From JALEFZ01 sp039817415 (GTDB lineage Bacteria; Bacteroidota; Bacteroidia; J057): a DNA stretch of 64,000 bases. The DNA lies in the NCBI GenBank assembly GCA_039817415.1, contig JBCBVV010000010.1, positions 62,001 to 126,000 on the forward strand. Direction: 5' to 3'. Under the pieces are notes generated by a model that saw only the letters and a program-made list of their open reading frames with translations, ran no database searches and was not told the origin of the DNA. The stretch's first letter is position 1; the number at the start of each line of letters is the position of its first letter. The translations under genes were made by a program, and so were the position numbers. Shown one piece after another: positions 9,622 through 19,944 of this stretch.

Positions 9622-10683
9622 ATGGCAATATTGAATTTTGGAGGAGTAGAGGAGAACGTAGTAACAAGAGATGAGTTCCCACTCCATAAAGCACAGGAAA
9701 TCCTCAAAGATGAGGTAGTAGCTGTTATCGGCTATGGAGTTCAAGGACCTGGACAGGCCTTGAACATGAAAGAAAATGGGATCAACGTCATTGTTGGTCA
9801 ACGTCGTCCTTCTAAGTCCTGGGACAAGGCTGTAGCCGATGGCTGGGTTGAAGGAGAGACACTGTTTGAAATCGAGGAGGCATTAGCACAGGGTACAATC
9901 ATTTGCTACCTGCTAAGTGATGCCGCTCAGATAGCGCTTTGGCCAACCGTCAAAAAGCATCTAACTCCAGGTAAAGCGCTTTATTTTTCTCATGGCTTTG
10001 GTATCACCTTTAACCAACAAACGGAAATCATTCCTCCTGCAGAGGTGGATGTTTTCCTTGTCGCTCCAAAGGGGTCTGGAACTTCCCTTAGAAGAATGTT
10101 CTTGGAAGGGCGTGGCTTGAATTCCAGCTTTGCGATTCAGCAGGACGCTACAGGAAAAGCTTGGGACAGGGTAGTGGCCTTAGGCATTTCAGTAGGTTCG
10201 GGCTACCTGTTTGAAACTGACTTCAAGCGAGAAGTTTACAGTGATTTGACAGGAGAAAGGGGAACCTTGATGGGGGCGATTCAGGGAATTTTTGCCGCCC
10301 AGTATCAGGTTCTTAGAGAGCGTGGCCATTCGCCTTCAGAGGCTTTCAATGAAACAGTTGAAGAATTAACTCAGTCTTTGATGCCACTGGTAGCAGAGAA
10401 TGGAATGGATTGGATGTATGCCAACTGTTCGACCACTGCCCAAAGAGGGGCCCTCGACTGGTGGAAGAAATTCAGGGATGCGACTATGCCAGTATTTAAT
10501 GAGCTGTATGACAGTGTCGCAGCAGGTCAGGAGTCGCAGCGCTCAATCGACTCAAACTCTCAGCCCGACTATCGTGTGAAGTTGGAGGCAGAACTCAGCG
10601 AACTGAGAAACAGTGAAATGTGGCAGGCTGGTAAGACAGTGAGAAGCCTGAGACCGGAAAATCAGCCTGAAAAGGTGAAGTAG
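9622..10683 (+). CDS. ilvC: Ketol-acid reductoisomerase
   Basis: IlvC rearranges and reduces acetolactate to dihydroxyisovalerate. The Rossmann motif GYGVQGPGQALN is followed by the phosphate-binding loop GQRRPSKSW, whose Arg/Ser residues suggest NADPH use. The helical knotted domain carries the Mg-binding acidic segment EVYSDLTGERGTLMGAIQG. The GPGQ variant of the glycine loop is the form I associate with Bacteroidota and fungal enzymes. ATG 9622 (MAILNFGGVEENV) is preferred to the upstream in-frame ATG 9559, which would overlap ilvN and add a low-complexity N-terminus. Last gene of the operon. Confidence 0.95.
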   Translation: MAILNFGGVEENVVTRDEFPLHKAQEILKDEVVAVIGYGVQGPGQALNMKENGINVIVGQRRPSKSWDKAVADGWVEGETLFEIEEALAQGTIICYLLSDAAQIALWPTVKKHLTPGKALYFSHGFGITFNQQTEIIPPAEVDVFLVAPKGSGTSLRRMFLEGRGLNSSFAIQQDATGKAWDRVVALGISVGSGYLFETDFKREVYSDLTGERGTLMGAIQGIFAAQYQVLRERGHSPSEAFNETVEELTQSLMPLVAENGMDWMYANCSTTAQRGALDWWKKFRDATMPVFNELYDSVAAGQESQRSIDSNSQPDYRVKLEAELSELRNSEMWQAGKTVRSLRPENQPEKVK

Positions 10684-10716
10684 AAAGAATCAAAGATTTC
10701 TTTTAGGTGTATAAAT

Positions 10717-10757
10717 GCAGCGTTCGAAGGATGTGAATCCTTTGCGCTGCTTTTTTT
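10717..10757 (+). terminator. Intrinsic terminator of the leu-ilv operon
   Basis: GCAGCG and CGCTGC form the outer stem and AAGGAT/ATCCTT an inner stem around GTGA. Seven T residues follow directly. It lies 33 bases after the ilvC stop codon. Confidence 0.85.
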
Positions 10758-10947
10758 ATTCGTTTTCTCGAAGAATTTCCATGATTGTTGACGGGATTTT
10801 TAGGGATGTTAAAAATCAGTAAAAAATAACGTTTACTAAATATGATATTTCCCTGATTTCCGTACATTTACGCCCGAAAACATTCGATTTTAGGCTGACT
10901 ACATCACCGCTTTCCTTTACATATAATTGCTATAATTACTCACTTTT

Positions 10948-12033
10948 ATGGACGTCATTACAAACAGAAAATTTCGCCCTGGAGTACTGCATGGTCAAGA
11001 AGTAAAAGACCTGCTGGACTTTGCCAATGAGAAAAACTTTGCTCTACCCGCTGTCAATGTAGTGGGAACAAATACAGTGAATGCTGTATTGGAAACTGCT
11101 GCTGCCGTTAATTCACCGGTGATCGTGCAATTTTCAAATGGAGGAGCTTCTTTCTTTGCTGGAAAGGGATTGTCAAATGAAAACCAGAACGCCTCTATTT
11201 TGGGGGGAGTTTCAGGTGCCCAGCATGTACATATGATGGCCGAGGCTTATGGTGTAACCGTTATCTTGCATACAGACCACTGTGCAAAGAAATTGCTTCC
11301 ATGGGTAGATGGCCTACTCGATCATGGAGAAAGGTACTTTGAAATCGCTGGACGTCCGCTTTATTCCTCTCACATGCTGGATCTTTCTGAAGAGCCATTG
11401 GAAGAAAACATTGAGATTTGTGTGAAGTACCTAGAGCGCATGAAAGCCTTGGGTATGACACTTGAAATTGAATTGGGTGTTACCGGTGGAGAAGAAGACG
11501 GTGTAGACAATACAGACATTGATTCTTCAAGATTGTACACACAGCCTGAGGAAGTTGCCTACTCATATGAGCACCTAAGTAAAGTTGATCCTAACTTTAC
11601 CGTTGCAGCTGCCTTTGGAAATGTACATGGTGTATACAAGCCAGGTAATGTAGAGCTACGTCCTGTTATCCTAAAAAATTCACAGGATTTTGTTCAACAA
11701 AAATTTGGTACATCGGCTAATCCGATTAACTTTGTTTTCCACGGGGGTTCTGGTTCTTCCCGCGAAGAAATCAGAGAAGCAATCGAGTACGGGGCAGTCA
11801 AAATGAATATTGACACCGATCAACAATGGGCATTCTGGAACGGGGTACGCGAATACGAAGCGAAGTTCCATGATTACCTACAAGGCCAAATCGGAAACCC
11901 TGAAGGAGCAGATGTTCCTAACAAGAAGAAGTATGATCCACGTAAGTGGTTGAGAGAGGGAGAAAAAACCTTCGTAACGCGTTTGACTCAAGCTTTTGAG
12001 GACCTAAACGCCATGAATGTGCACGCTCTTTAG
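10948..12033 (+). CDS. fbaA: Class II fructose-bisphosphate aldolase
   Basis: This glycolytic/gluconeogenic enzyme interconverts fructose-1,6-bisphosphate with DHAP and glyceraldehyde-3-phosphate. It has 361 residues and belongs to the class IIA (E. coli FbaA-like) group. Zn ligands sit in LHTDHCAKKLLPW, ELGVTGGEEDGVDN, AAFGNVHGVYKPGNV and VFHGGSGSS. The C-terminal NIDTDQQWAFW phosphate-binding segment is intact. It is a single-gene unit: the leu-ilv terminator lies upstream and another terminator downstream. The 190-base upstream region is AT-rich, but I cannot assign a promoter with certainty. Confidence 0.95.
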   Translation: MDVITNRKFRPGVLHGQEVKDLLDFANEKNFALPAVNVVGTNTVNAVLETAAAVNSPVIVQFSNGGASFFAGKGLSNENQNASILGGVSGAQHVHMMAEAYGVTVILHTDHCAKKLLPWVDGLLDHGERYFEIAGRPLYSSHMLDLSEEPLEENIEICVKYLERMKALGMTLEIELGVTGGEEDGVDNTDIDSSRLYTQPEEVAYSYEHLSKVDPNFTVAAAFGNVHGVYKPGNVELRPVILKNSQDFVQQKFGTSANPINFVFHGGSGSSREEIREAIEYGAVKMNIDTDQQWAFWNGVREYEAKFHDYLQGQIGNPEGADVPNKKKYDPRKWLREGEKTFVTRLTQAFEDLNAMNVHAL

Positions 12034-12059
12034 TGAATGTGAATACGCTTTGTTATGTA

Positions 12060-12094
12060 GTAGAGAATCTAGGGTAGATTCTCTACTTTTTTTT
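12060..12094 (+). terminator. Intrinsic terminator after fbaA
   Basis: A perfect 12-bp stem, GTAGAGAATCTA/TAGATTCTCTAC, has a GGG loop and is followed by eight T. It also separates fbaA from the convergent gene at 12098. Confidence 0.9.
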
Positions 12095-12097
12095 ACT

Positions 12098-12532
12098 CTA
12101 TTTCTTAACCCATTTCGCATCTACAATGCGATAACATAATTCATGTGGGACAGGAACAAGCTCCAATCTACCTTTGATATAAACAGGCTCATCGATGGGG
12201 AAATCCTCAAGCTTTTCGAAGTCAAGCTCAATCACCGTTTCTTTTCCAGCCCCCCCACAAAAAAAGCAGTCTTGAAAAGGAAACTGGGAAAGGATGAATT
12301 TTTCATTGTCGACAGTAATCGGCAACATGTAGCCTTTGATGGTAATTTCTTGTCCGGCCTTAGCTTGAATTTTGGTACCAAAGATGGGCTCGCCATAATC
12401 GCCCAATCGCTGCTGACGGATGGAGGTAGGAAAACGAACATCAGCTAATAGATCCCATGAGCTGATGTCCTGCGCAAAGCTGGCAGCAGTGAGTAGCATA
12501 CATAAGATCAAAAGGCTGAATGATTTCGTCAT
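12098..12532 (-). CDS. Secreted protein with CFFCGGAG motif
   Basis: The 144-residue protein has a clear signal peptide (MTKSFSLLILCMLLTAASFAQ) ending at residue 20-21. The mature part contains GYMLPI followed by FPFQDCFFCGGAGKETVIEL, a Cys pair reminiscent of small periplasmic OB-fold-like proteins with metal- or thiol-active cysteines in this phylum (resembling DUF3299). The KGRLEL ending fits a beta-barrel-like fold. The function is not known to me. It converges on fbaA with only the terminator between them. Periplasmic or outer-membrane-facing location is inferred from the signal peptide. Confidence 0.8.
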   Translation of the reverse strand: MTKSFSLLILCMLLTAASFAQDISSWDLLADVRFPTSIRQQRLGDYGEPIFGTKIQAKAGQEITIKGYMLPITVDNEKFILSQFPFQDCFFCGGAGKETVIELDFEKLEDFPIDEPVYIKGRLELVPVPHELCYRIVDAKWVKK

Positions 12533-12702
12533 AGCTCTAATTGTTAGACGCAGTTTTTGCCAAAAGGTAATAAAAATTCATAAAAAAATCCTCACCCCTT
12601 TATACCTAGAGCCTTATCATGCTATGTTTCCATAATTCGTAGTGAGTCCTTTCATTTGGTTTATTTTATCGGGAAATTCCTTACCGTAACACAAATTCGC
12701 AC

Positions 12703-13110
12703 ATGTTCAACCATTCGCCAAAAGTACGAACCCTCGTCAATCGCCTGGCCCTTCTTAGCCTTACCATGGGAATGATTACGATGGTTATTATTTTCTTTTA
12801 TTATTCAAATCAGCTTAAGGCCAATAGGGTAAGTTGTCGAGAATGGTTGGCTGACACCATAATGCCCCTCGAATTCAAAGCGAAAATAACTGATATACAG
12901 GAAGGTGATAAAAAGCTGTGTATGAAGATTTTTCAACTGGATTTAGATTCACCCGACTTTCTAGAGGTATGTGAATGTTCAGGACAAGAAAATTTCCTAA
13001 AACAAGCCTCAATTGGGGATTCATTATTAAAGAAATCAGGAGAAAGCACGTTGTATCTTTGGAAGTCGAATGGTCAAGGTGCAACATTCGATTATCCTTG
13101 TTGCGAATAA
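12703..13110 (+). CDS. Small membrane-anchored protein of unknown function
   Basis: The 135-residue protein has one N-terminal transmembrane segment (about residues 13-34, rich in Leu, Met, Ile and Phe) and a soluble, probably periplasmic, domain. Five Cys occur after the membrane segment, including a CEC motif and a terminal CC pair. No enzyme motif is recognised. It is followed 65 bases later by the large surface protein and may be co-transcribed with it. Confidence 0.6.
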   Translation: MFNHSPKVRTLVNRLALLSLTMGMITMVIIFFYYSNQLKANRVSCREWLADTIMPLEFKAKITDIQEGDKKLCMKIFQLDLDSPDFLEVCECSGQENFLKQASIGDSLLKKSGESTLYLWKSNGQGATFDYPCCE

Positions 13111-13174
13111 ACAACCCCATTAAACGGATTCTCATTCTCCTATGCTTATCACAGCCTCATTCTCCAATTTCAGG

Positions 13175-16100
13175 ATGTCTATGAAACACATCCTTCCAAG
13201 CGTCATTTCTTTATTTTTCTTCATGATAATATCCCTCTTGGGGAGTATGGCGCAGGTATCTGATGATTTTTCCGATGGCGACCTCACCAATGCCCCTAGC
13301 TGGCAAGGGGAAACCTCTTTGTGGACCATTGATAATGGAGAACTTCGTACCAACGGGACCATGGCGGATGAAGCGCATTTGGTTACCGCCAATACCATGA
13401 TTGACCAGACAGAATGGAGGATTCGTATGAGATATACAGGTGGAGGCCCAAGCACCAGCAACAGAATCCGCTTCTACCTAGTTTCAGATCAAGCCGATTT
13501 AGAAGGGGCACTGAATGGCTATTTTGTGCAAGTTGGGGAAACAGGTAGCCTTGATAGCTACGACCTATATAGGCAAAGTGGAAGCACCATCACTAAAATT
13601 ATAGATGGGATAGATGGATTGGCAGGATCTAATGTAAATGCTACCCTCAAAGTAACAAGAGATAACCTTGGGAATTGGGAATTGCTGGTAGATCAGGGAA
13701 ATCAAGGATTATTTTCCTCCCAGGGAACCACCCAAGACGCGCAATTTACGACCACAAGCTTTGTTGGGATGTGGACTAAGTTTTCCTCTACGAGAACCCA
13801 GTCATTTTTTTATGATGACCTATATGTTGGTGTTCCTATTGTCGATTCAGATCCACCTATTCTCCAAAGCATTGATCCGCTGAGTGCTACTCAAATTGAT
13901 CTGGTATTCAATGAGGCCTTGCAACAAAATACAGCAGAGACCAATTCAAACTATGTCATCAATGCTGGGATCGGTTCTCCCTCTAGCTCTATCTTAGATG
14001 GAAATGACCCAAGACTCGTTCATCTCACATTGGCTAATCCACTGCAGAACAATACGAATTATACCCTAAATATCAACGGTATCAGTGATCTGGCTGGCAA
14101 TGCCATTCTTCCTTTATCAGAGAATTTCTCTTACATCGTTCCTTCTACAGCAATATTTAAGGATGTCATTATCAATGAAATCATGGCAGACCCTTCTCCT
14201 GTAGTAGGTCTACCTTCAGCTGAATACTTGGAATTGTATAACAGAGCATCCCATTCATTCGATTTGTCAAACTGGACGATTGACAACGGAACAACTACAG
14301 GAACGTTACCTTCCTTTACCCTAAATCCTGGTCAATACGTCCTTTTGGTACGAAACACAGACCAAGCTCTGTTTGCTACGATTCCTGATGTTATTTCTCC
14401 GTCTTCTTGGACCTCATTGGTAAATGGTGGAGACAATGTAGGCTTACGCTCAGCAGATGGGACCTTGATAGACACAGTTGATTACGAGCTGGCTTGGTAT
14501 AGAGATGCCGTAAAAGATAATGGAGGACATAGTTTAGAATTGATCAATCCAGATTTGTTGGACTGTGCACCGGCTACCAATTGGATTGCTTCCATCAATG
14601 CTAATGGAGGAACTCCAGGAGGACAAAATTCTGTCTTTTCTACCGCTCCAGATCAAAGCCTACCTAGCTTGTTGTCAGCCAATGTCATCGGAACTGATAC
14701 CATTGAACTGTGCTTTTCGGAAGGCATGAATGCAGCTACAATAGATCAAGTAAGCAGTTATTCTTTGGATAATGGTGTTGGGACGCCACAAGCCGCCATT
14801 CCCTTGAGCCCTGACTTCCAATGTGTAAAATTAGTTTTTGCTGGAACGATTCAAGTGGGTGTTCCCTATGTCTTGACGGTTAGCCAGGTAGAGGATTGTG
14901 GTGGGAATGTACTGGTAACTGATAGTATCGCCTTAGCCAAAGGCCTTGAAGCCACTGCTGGGGATATAGTCATAAGTGAGCTATACCCTGATTTTGAGCC
15001 CTCACAAGGATTACCCGAGTCTGAATTCATAGAACTGTATAACCGAACAAATTCAGTATTAGATGTTTCTTCTTTTTCCATTACGGATGGAACATCTACT
15101 GTTGGACTCCCAAATGCAGTAATGTTTCCTGGGGAATATGTCATTTTATGTTCTTTGGCGGATACTTCAACATGGAACGATTACGGGCGTGTAATTCCCG
15201 TTTCTACCTTACCCTCTTTGAACAATAGTACAGATAGCATTCGGTTACTTGGTCCTTTTTTGGAGGATATTGACTACGTATTTTATAGTTCCGAATGGTA
15301 TCAGGATGCAGGAAAAGCCCAAGGAGGATTCACACTTGAAAGGATTGATACAGATTTGATTGATTGTAACAATCCAGGAAACTGGCGGGCGTCTAATGGA
15401 AGGCTAGGAGGGACACCCGGAGAAATCAATTCCATCAATGGGACCTTTGAAGACAAGGAAGCGCCAGAAGTCGTGTCAGCCTTAGTGTCCGCCCCTGACC
15501 GGATTTTATTGAGGTTCAATGAGCCTCTTGCTCCTTCCCCCGTCTTTTTAGAAGAAAACTTTAGCATTGACAATGGTATCGGAACACCAACTCGTTCCTT
15601 GGTTTCGGCTACAGATAATACACAAGCCACCCTTGAACTGGGATCTCCTCTACAAGCCAATACAGTCTACCAACTCACTATTTTGAATCTAACAGATTGT
15701 GTTGGCAATCTCCTTCAAACCAACATCCAATTGGGATTACCTCAGAATGCTTCTCCCTTTGAGGTGATTTTTACAGAACTTCTTCCTGACCCTTCTCCAG
15801 CGCTTGGCTTAGCTGAAGTCGAGTACATAGAGATATTTAACAGGTCGCAAAATATATTAAATCTGGCTACCCTCAGTCTTGAGGTAAGTGGAACTATCAC
15901 AGAGCTACCAGAGGGCTTGCTACTCCCAGGTGAGTTTGTTGCTCTCGTAGATGAGGACGATATCACAGAATTTGTCGGACAGGGGAAAACAGTGGCGGTG
16001 GATGGCCTGCCTAGCTTAAGAAATTCATCGGATACACTTTTCCTATATGGAGCAGGAGGCAGTTTGATAGATTATTTGTACTATCAGGATGATTGGTATG

Positions 16101-17401
16101 ATGATCTAGCCAAAAGTGAAGGAGGCTATTCACTAGAAAGAATAGATAACAACTACATCGACTGTGTAAATCCAGAAAATTGGAAGGCGAGTAAGGATCC
16201 GTCGGGGGGGACACCTGGTTTGGCTAATTCCATTTCAGGAACCTTTTCAGACAATGTCCCACCAGTAATCTCAGCCTTACGTCCTGTAAATTCAAGTGAA
16301 TTGATCATAGAATTCTCCAAGCAAATGGAAGGAGATCAATTGGAAGTTCTACAGTCCTATTCCGTTAACAATAACATCGGTTCACCTGTGTTAGCCCTTA
16401 CAGAGGGGCCGTTTTTTAGAGAAGTTCGGTTAGTCTTTGACCAAGCGTTTTTGCCTCAGACGATCTATGAATTAAGCTTTGAAAACATCTCAGATTGTGG
16501 AGGGAATGCATTGCAAGAAATCATCCAGTTTGGCTTACCCGAGCAGCCAGTAGCGGGAGATATCTTGATCAATGAAATCTTGTTCAACCCAATTACAGGA
16601 GGGAATGATTTCGTAGAGATCATCAATGTATCTGAAAAGGTCTTGGATTTGTCTTCCGTAAGTATTGGCGAGATTTTTCCGGATACAGATTCCATCTTTA
16701 ACGCCGATCCCATTTCGGAGCGAATAGCCTTGATTTTGCCTAATCAAATCATTTGCCTGACGAACAATGTTGCCATTCAACAACAAACATATTTGCCTCC
16801 TTTGGATGCAAATTTTCTTGAGATGACTTCTTTCCCAAGTTATGATGATTCCAAGGGAGAATGTATCCTTTTTACGGTTTCTGATACCCTAGATAGATTT
16901 TTCTATGAGGACGATTATCATTACTTGACACTCACTGATGACGACGGCATTTCTTTGGAAAGGCTATCCCTATCTGTCCCTACCAATGAGCCATCAAATT
17001 GGCAATCTGCGGCATCAACCGTTGGATATGCTACACCTGGATATCAAAACTCTCAGTTTGTCGTGGAAAATCCTCAGGAGGGTGAGGTTTACCTAGAAAA
17101 CCCTACCTTTTCCCCTAACCTAGATGGAGTGGATGACAACTTGAGCATTCGATATAATTTCGATTTCCCTGGCTCGAATATGAGAATCCTGATTTTTGAT
17201 GCCAATGGACGAATGATCAGGACACTCCAGCAGAATACTTTGTTGAGTCCAGAGGAAGGTGTTATTTTTTGGGATGGATTTGATGATCGAAATACAAAAG
17301 CGGCAGTTGGAATGTATGTTGTGTTGGTAGATGTGCTAAACGCCGATACGGGGGAAAGAAAATTGTATCGAAACGTAGCTGTGTTAGCGGATAATTTTTA
17401 A
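13175..17401 (+). CDS. Giant secreted lamin-tail-domain protein with T9SS/FlgD-like tail
   Basis: About 1408 residues are preceded by a signal peptide (MKHILPSVISLFFFMIISLL, cleavage after AQ). The frame is open from ATG 13142; I start at 13175 because it places the signal peptide at the N-terminus. Order of parts: an N-terminal concanavalin-like jelly roll (about 30-220), then alternating Ig-like (Big_5/SbsA-type) domains introduced by DxxPP segments and four lamin-tail domains. Three of these show a repeated core of the type INEIMADPSP...EYLELYNR...L.NWTI. The C-terminus (NPTFSPNLDGVDD, then VFWDGFDD-like and GMYVVLVDV-type strands) is a FlgD-Ig-like sorting module as in T9SS cargo. Probably a cell-surface adhesin or nuclease-less lamin-tail protein; no catalytic domain is seen. 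The next gene, pbpC, starts 15 bases on. Confidence 0.85.
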   Translation: MSMKHILPSVISLFFFMIISLLGSMAQVSDDFSDGDLTNAPSWQGETSLWTIDNGELRTNGTMADEAHLVTANTMIDQTEWRIRMRYTGGGPSTSNRIRFYLVSDQADLEGALNGYFVQVGETGSLDSYDLYRQSGSTITKIIDGIDGLAGSNVNATLKVTRDNLGNWELLVDQGNQGLFSSQGTTQDAQFTTTSFVGMWTKFSSTRTQSFFYDDLYVGVPIVDSDPPILQSIDPLSATQIDLVFNEALQQNTAETNSNYVINAGIGSPSSSILDGNDPRLVHLTLANPLQNNTNYTLNINGISDLAGNAILPLSENFSYIVPSTAIFKDVIINEIMADPSPVVGLPSAEYLELYNRASHSFDLSNWTIDNGTTTGTLPSFTLNPGQYVLLVRNTDQALFATIPDVISPSSWTSLVNGGDNVGLRSADGTLIDTVDYELAWYRDAVKDNGGHSLELINPDLLDCAPATNWIASINANGGTPGGQNSVFSTAPDQSLPSLLSANVIGTDTIELCFSEGMNAATIDQVSSYSLDNGVGTPQAAIPLSPDFQCVKLVFAGTIQVGVPYVLTVSQVEDCGGNVLVTDSIALAKGLEATAGDIVISELYPDFEPSQGLPESEFIELYNRTNSVLDVSSFSITDGTSTVGLPNAVMFPGEYVILCSLADTSTWNDYGRVIPVSTLPSLNNSTDSIRLLGPFLEDIDYVFYSSEWYQDAGKAQGGFTLERIDTDLIDCNNPGNWRASNGRLGGTPGEINSINGTFEDKEAPEVVSALVSAPDRILLRFNEPLAPSPVFLEENFSIDNGIGTPTRSLVSATDNTQATLELGSPLQANTVYQLTILNLTDCVGNLLQTNIQLGLPQNASPFEVIFTELLPDPSPALGLAEVEYIEIFNRSQNILNLATLSLEVSGTITELPEGLLLPGEFVALVDEDDITEFVGQGKTVAVDGLPSLRNSSDTLFLYGAGGSLIDYLYYQDDWYDDLAKSEGGYSLERIDNNYIDCVNPENWKASKDPSGGTPGLANSISGTFSDNVPPVISALRPVNSSELIIEFSKQMEGDQLEVLQSYSVNNNIGSPVLALTEGPFFREVRLVFDQAFLPQTIYELSFENISDCGGNALQEIIQFGLPEQPVAGDILINEILFNPITGGNDFVEIINVSEKVLDLSSVSIGEIFPDTDSIFNADPISERIALILPNQIICLTNNVAIQQQTYLPPLDANFLEMTSFPSYDDSKGECILFTVSDTLDRFFYEDDYHYLTLTDDDGISLERLSLSVPTNEPSNWQSAASTVGYATPGYQNSQFVVENPQEGEVYLENPTFSPNLDGVDDNLSIRYNFDFPGSNMRILIFDANGRMIRTLQQNTLLSPEEGVIFWDGFDDRNTKAAVGMYVVLVDVLNADTGERKLYRNVAVLADNF

Positions 17402-17416
17402 GCAGGAATAGCGTGT

Positions 17417-19870
17417 ATGAGCTTTACAGACGTCAAATATAGCATAGGAGACTGGTTTGAAAGCCTAGGAAAGTGGGGCAAACCAAGACGTCTGCTGGCT
17501 ATCATGGCTGTATGTATCCTCTTTGGAGTATGGTTGAATTGTCTTCCCAAACAGCTGTTCTCAGATCCCTTATCTACGGTGATGTTGAGCCAGGAGGGCG
17601 AACTATTGGGAGCCAGAATCGCCTCTGATGGCCAATGGCGATTTCCTGCTCAGGATACGGTTCCTGAGATATTTTCAAAGACCCTTTTAGCCTTCGAGGA
17701 CAAGCGTTTTTACTACCATCCAGGATTTGATCCATTGGCTATGGCAAGGGCTTTATGGTTGAATATCAGCAGGGGAGAAGTGGTGAGTGGGGGCTCGACG
17801 ATAAGTATGCAAGTGATCAGGTTGAGTAGAAAGGGGAGAGGAAGAACGATTTGGGAAAAGCTCATTGAGGTAGTGTGGGCTACTCGCTTGGAACTTCGCC
17901 ATTCGAAGGAAGAAATTCTTGCCCATTATGCCTCTAATGCTCCCTTTGGGGGAAATGTGGTGGGCCTAGATGCAGCTGCGTGGAAGTATTTTGGGCGTGG
18001 GGCCGATAAACTTTCTTGGGCAGAGGCGGCCACCCTTGCTGTTTTACCCAATGCTCCTTCTTTGATTCACCCAGGGAAAAACAGAGACTTATTGAGGAGG
18101 AAAAGGGATTTTTTGTTGGGCAAACTTCTAGCAGATGGAACCATTGATACGACCAGCTATGAACTAGCCATTGAGGAAAATCTGCCAGCAAAGCCTAAAA
18201 AACTACCTTCCCACACACCTCATTTATTGGAGGAAATTCATCAAAATAGATTATCCAGTCGAAAGCAAGCTGAGGCCTTGGTAAAGAGCTCTATCGATAT
18301 CCTGTTCCAAAAGCAAGCCAATCAAATTGCCAAACGCTATTATGAATTGTACAAGCCAACAGGGGTCCACAACCTTGGAATTTTGGTAGCCGAAGTTGCT
18401 ACTGGAGAAGTAAAGGCTTATGTAGGCAATACCCCAGGGACCAATCCTGCCCACAACTGTGCTGTAAATGTTATTCCCGCCCCGAGGAGTACCGGAAGTA
18501 TCATGAAGCCCTATCTCTACGCTTCAATGCTCAATGATGGAGAACTCCTTCCCCATATGTTGATTCCTGATGTTCCTACGAGATTTGGGAGCTACAATCC
18601 AGTGAACTATGACCGTACATATCAAGGAGCCATTCCCGCCAGTCAGGCTTTAGCACGTTCCTTGAATATTCCTGCCGTGAGGATGTTGAGCAACTATGGA
18701 ATCGGGCGATTTCGAGATAAGCTTCGCCAAATTGGCTTGAACAGCATCAACCGATCAGCTGATAATTATGGCCTTACCCTTGTTTTAGGGGGAGCAGAAT
18801 CCTCTCTGTGGGAATTGACAGGGGCTTATGTCGGTATGGCAAGATCCTTAAACCAATTTGTAGCCTTGCAAGGCTATTACCCAAATAATGCCTATCGACC
18901 TTTGTCTTGGTTACCTCAGACCATCTCAGATGAGTCTACGGAGAACCTCAAACAGTCAGCCCCTCTTTCTGCGGCTAGTATTTGGCAGACCTTTGAAGCC
19001 ATGGTGGAAGTTAGTAGACCCTATGCTGAAAGTTTCTGGGAGAATTACGCCTCCTCGGGTAAAATTGCCTGGAAAACGGGAACCTCTTACGGATTTAGGG
19101 ATGCTTGGGCCATCGGTTGTACGCCTGAGTACGTGATTGGCGTATGGGTTGGCAATGCAGATGGAGAGGGGCGACCTGAATTGGTGGGTTCGGCTATGGC
19201 GGCACCTGTGATGTTTGATATGTTTGATGTAGTGGGGGAAGGAGAAGAATGGTTTACACCTCCTTATGATGACATGAAAGAAGTGGAGGTCTGTGCAGAA
19301 AGTGGCTACCTCATGAGTGAAAGATGTCCTGAATCAAAAAAAGAGTGGATCAGCAATCAAACTCAAAAAACAAAGCCTTGCCCTTATCACAAGCATGTAT
19401 ATTTGGATCAGGAAGGAGATTTTCGAGTACATTCCGGTTGTGAATCGCCCCTGAACATGACCAAGAAATCCTTCTTCATCCTTCCTCCCTTGCAGGAGAC
19501 TTATTTTAAGAATCGGCACCCCGCATATATTATCCCACCTCCTTATCGTTCTGATTGTTTGGCAACTCTTCCTTCTGCGAATAGAGCCAAAACCATGGAG
19601 ATGGTCTATCCACCTGCGAAGGCAAAAATCTATATTCCCAGAGAATTAGATGGGGAATTGAGTGAAACTGTTTTTGAAGCGACACATCGAAATCGAGATG
19701 CTGTTTTATTTTGGCATTTGGATAATGAGTATATTGGAAAAACTGCAAATTTTCATAAAATGGGACTGAGACCTAAGCCAGGTAAGCACATCATTACCCT
19801 TGTAGATGAGCAGGGAGAGCATCTTTCAGTGAGTTTTGAAATTCTTGCAGGAGAGAAGGACAAATCCTAA
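17417..19870 (+). CDS. pbpC: Penicillin-binding protein 1C
   Basis: This 817-residue bifunctional class A PBP is membrane-anchored near residues 27-45. The glycosyltransferase family 51 domain has AFEDKRFYYHPGFDP with the catalytic Glu and GGSTISMQV. The transpeptidase domain has SIMK (the SxxK nucleophile in STGSIMKPYLY), SLN (SxN) and KTGTS. A C-terminal BiPBP_C domain follows, giving the domain order of PBP1C. In many bacteria pbpC pairs with an alpha-2-macroglobulin gene; none is seen here. Instead it follows the giant lamin-tail surface protein, and the short spacing suggests co-transcription. Confidence 0.93.
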   Translation: MSFTDVKYSIGDWFESLGKWGKPRRLLAIMAVCILFGVWLNCLPKQLFSDPLSTVMLSQEGELLGARIASDGQWRFPAQDTVPEIFSKTLLAFEDKRFYYHPGFDPLAMARALWLNISRGEVVSGGSTISMQVIRLSRKGRGRTIWEKLIEVVWATRLELRHSKEEILAHYASNAPFGGNVVGLDAAAWKYFGRGADKLSWAEAATLAVLPNAPSLIHPGKNRDLLRRKRDFLLGKLLADGTIDTTSYELAIEENLPAKPKKLPSHTPHLLEEIHQNRLSSRKQAEALVKSSIDILFQKQANQIAKRYYELYKPTGVHNLGILVAEVATGEVKAYVGNTPGTNPAHNCAVNVIPAPRSTGSIMKPYLYASMLNDGELLPHMLIPDVPTRFGSYNPVNYDRTYQGAIPASQALARSLNIPAVRMLSNYGIGRFRDKLRQIGLNSINRSADNYGLTLVLGGAESSLWELTGAYVGMARSLNQFVALQGYYPNNAYRPLSWLPQTISDESTENLKQSAPLSAASIWQTFEAMVEVSRPYAESFWENYASSGKIAWKTGTSYGFRDAWAIGCTPEYVIGVWVGNADGEGRPELVGSAMAAPVMFDMFDVVGEGEEWFTPPYDDMKEVEVCAESGYLMSERCPESKKEWISNQTQKTKPCPYHKHVYLDQEGDFRVHSGCESPLNMTKKSFFILPPLQETYFKNRHPAYIIPPPYRSDCLATLPSANRAKTMEMVYPPAKAKIYIPRELDGELSETVFEATHRNRDAVLFWHLDNEYIGKTANFHKMGLRPKPGKHIITLVDEQGEHLSVSFEILAGEKDKS

Positions 19871-19944
19871 ATTTAGGTATGACTTGTGAGAATCATAATT
19901 TTCCAATCTACGTACAATAAAACAGGTTCATTTACCCCTTGCCA

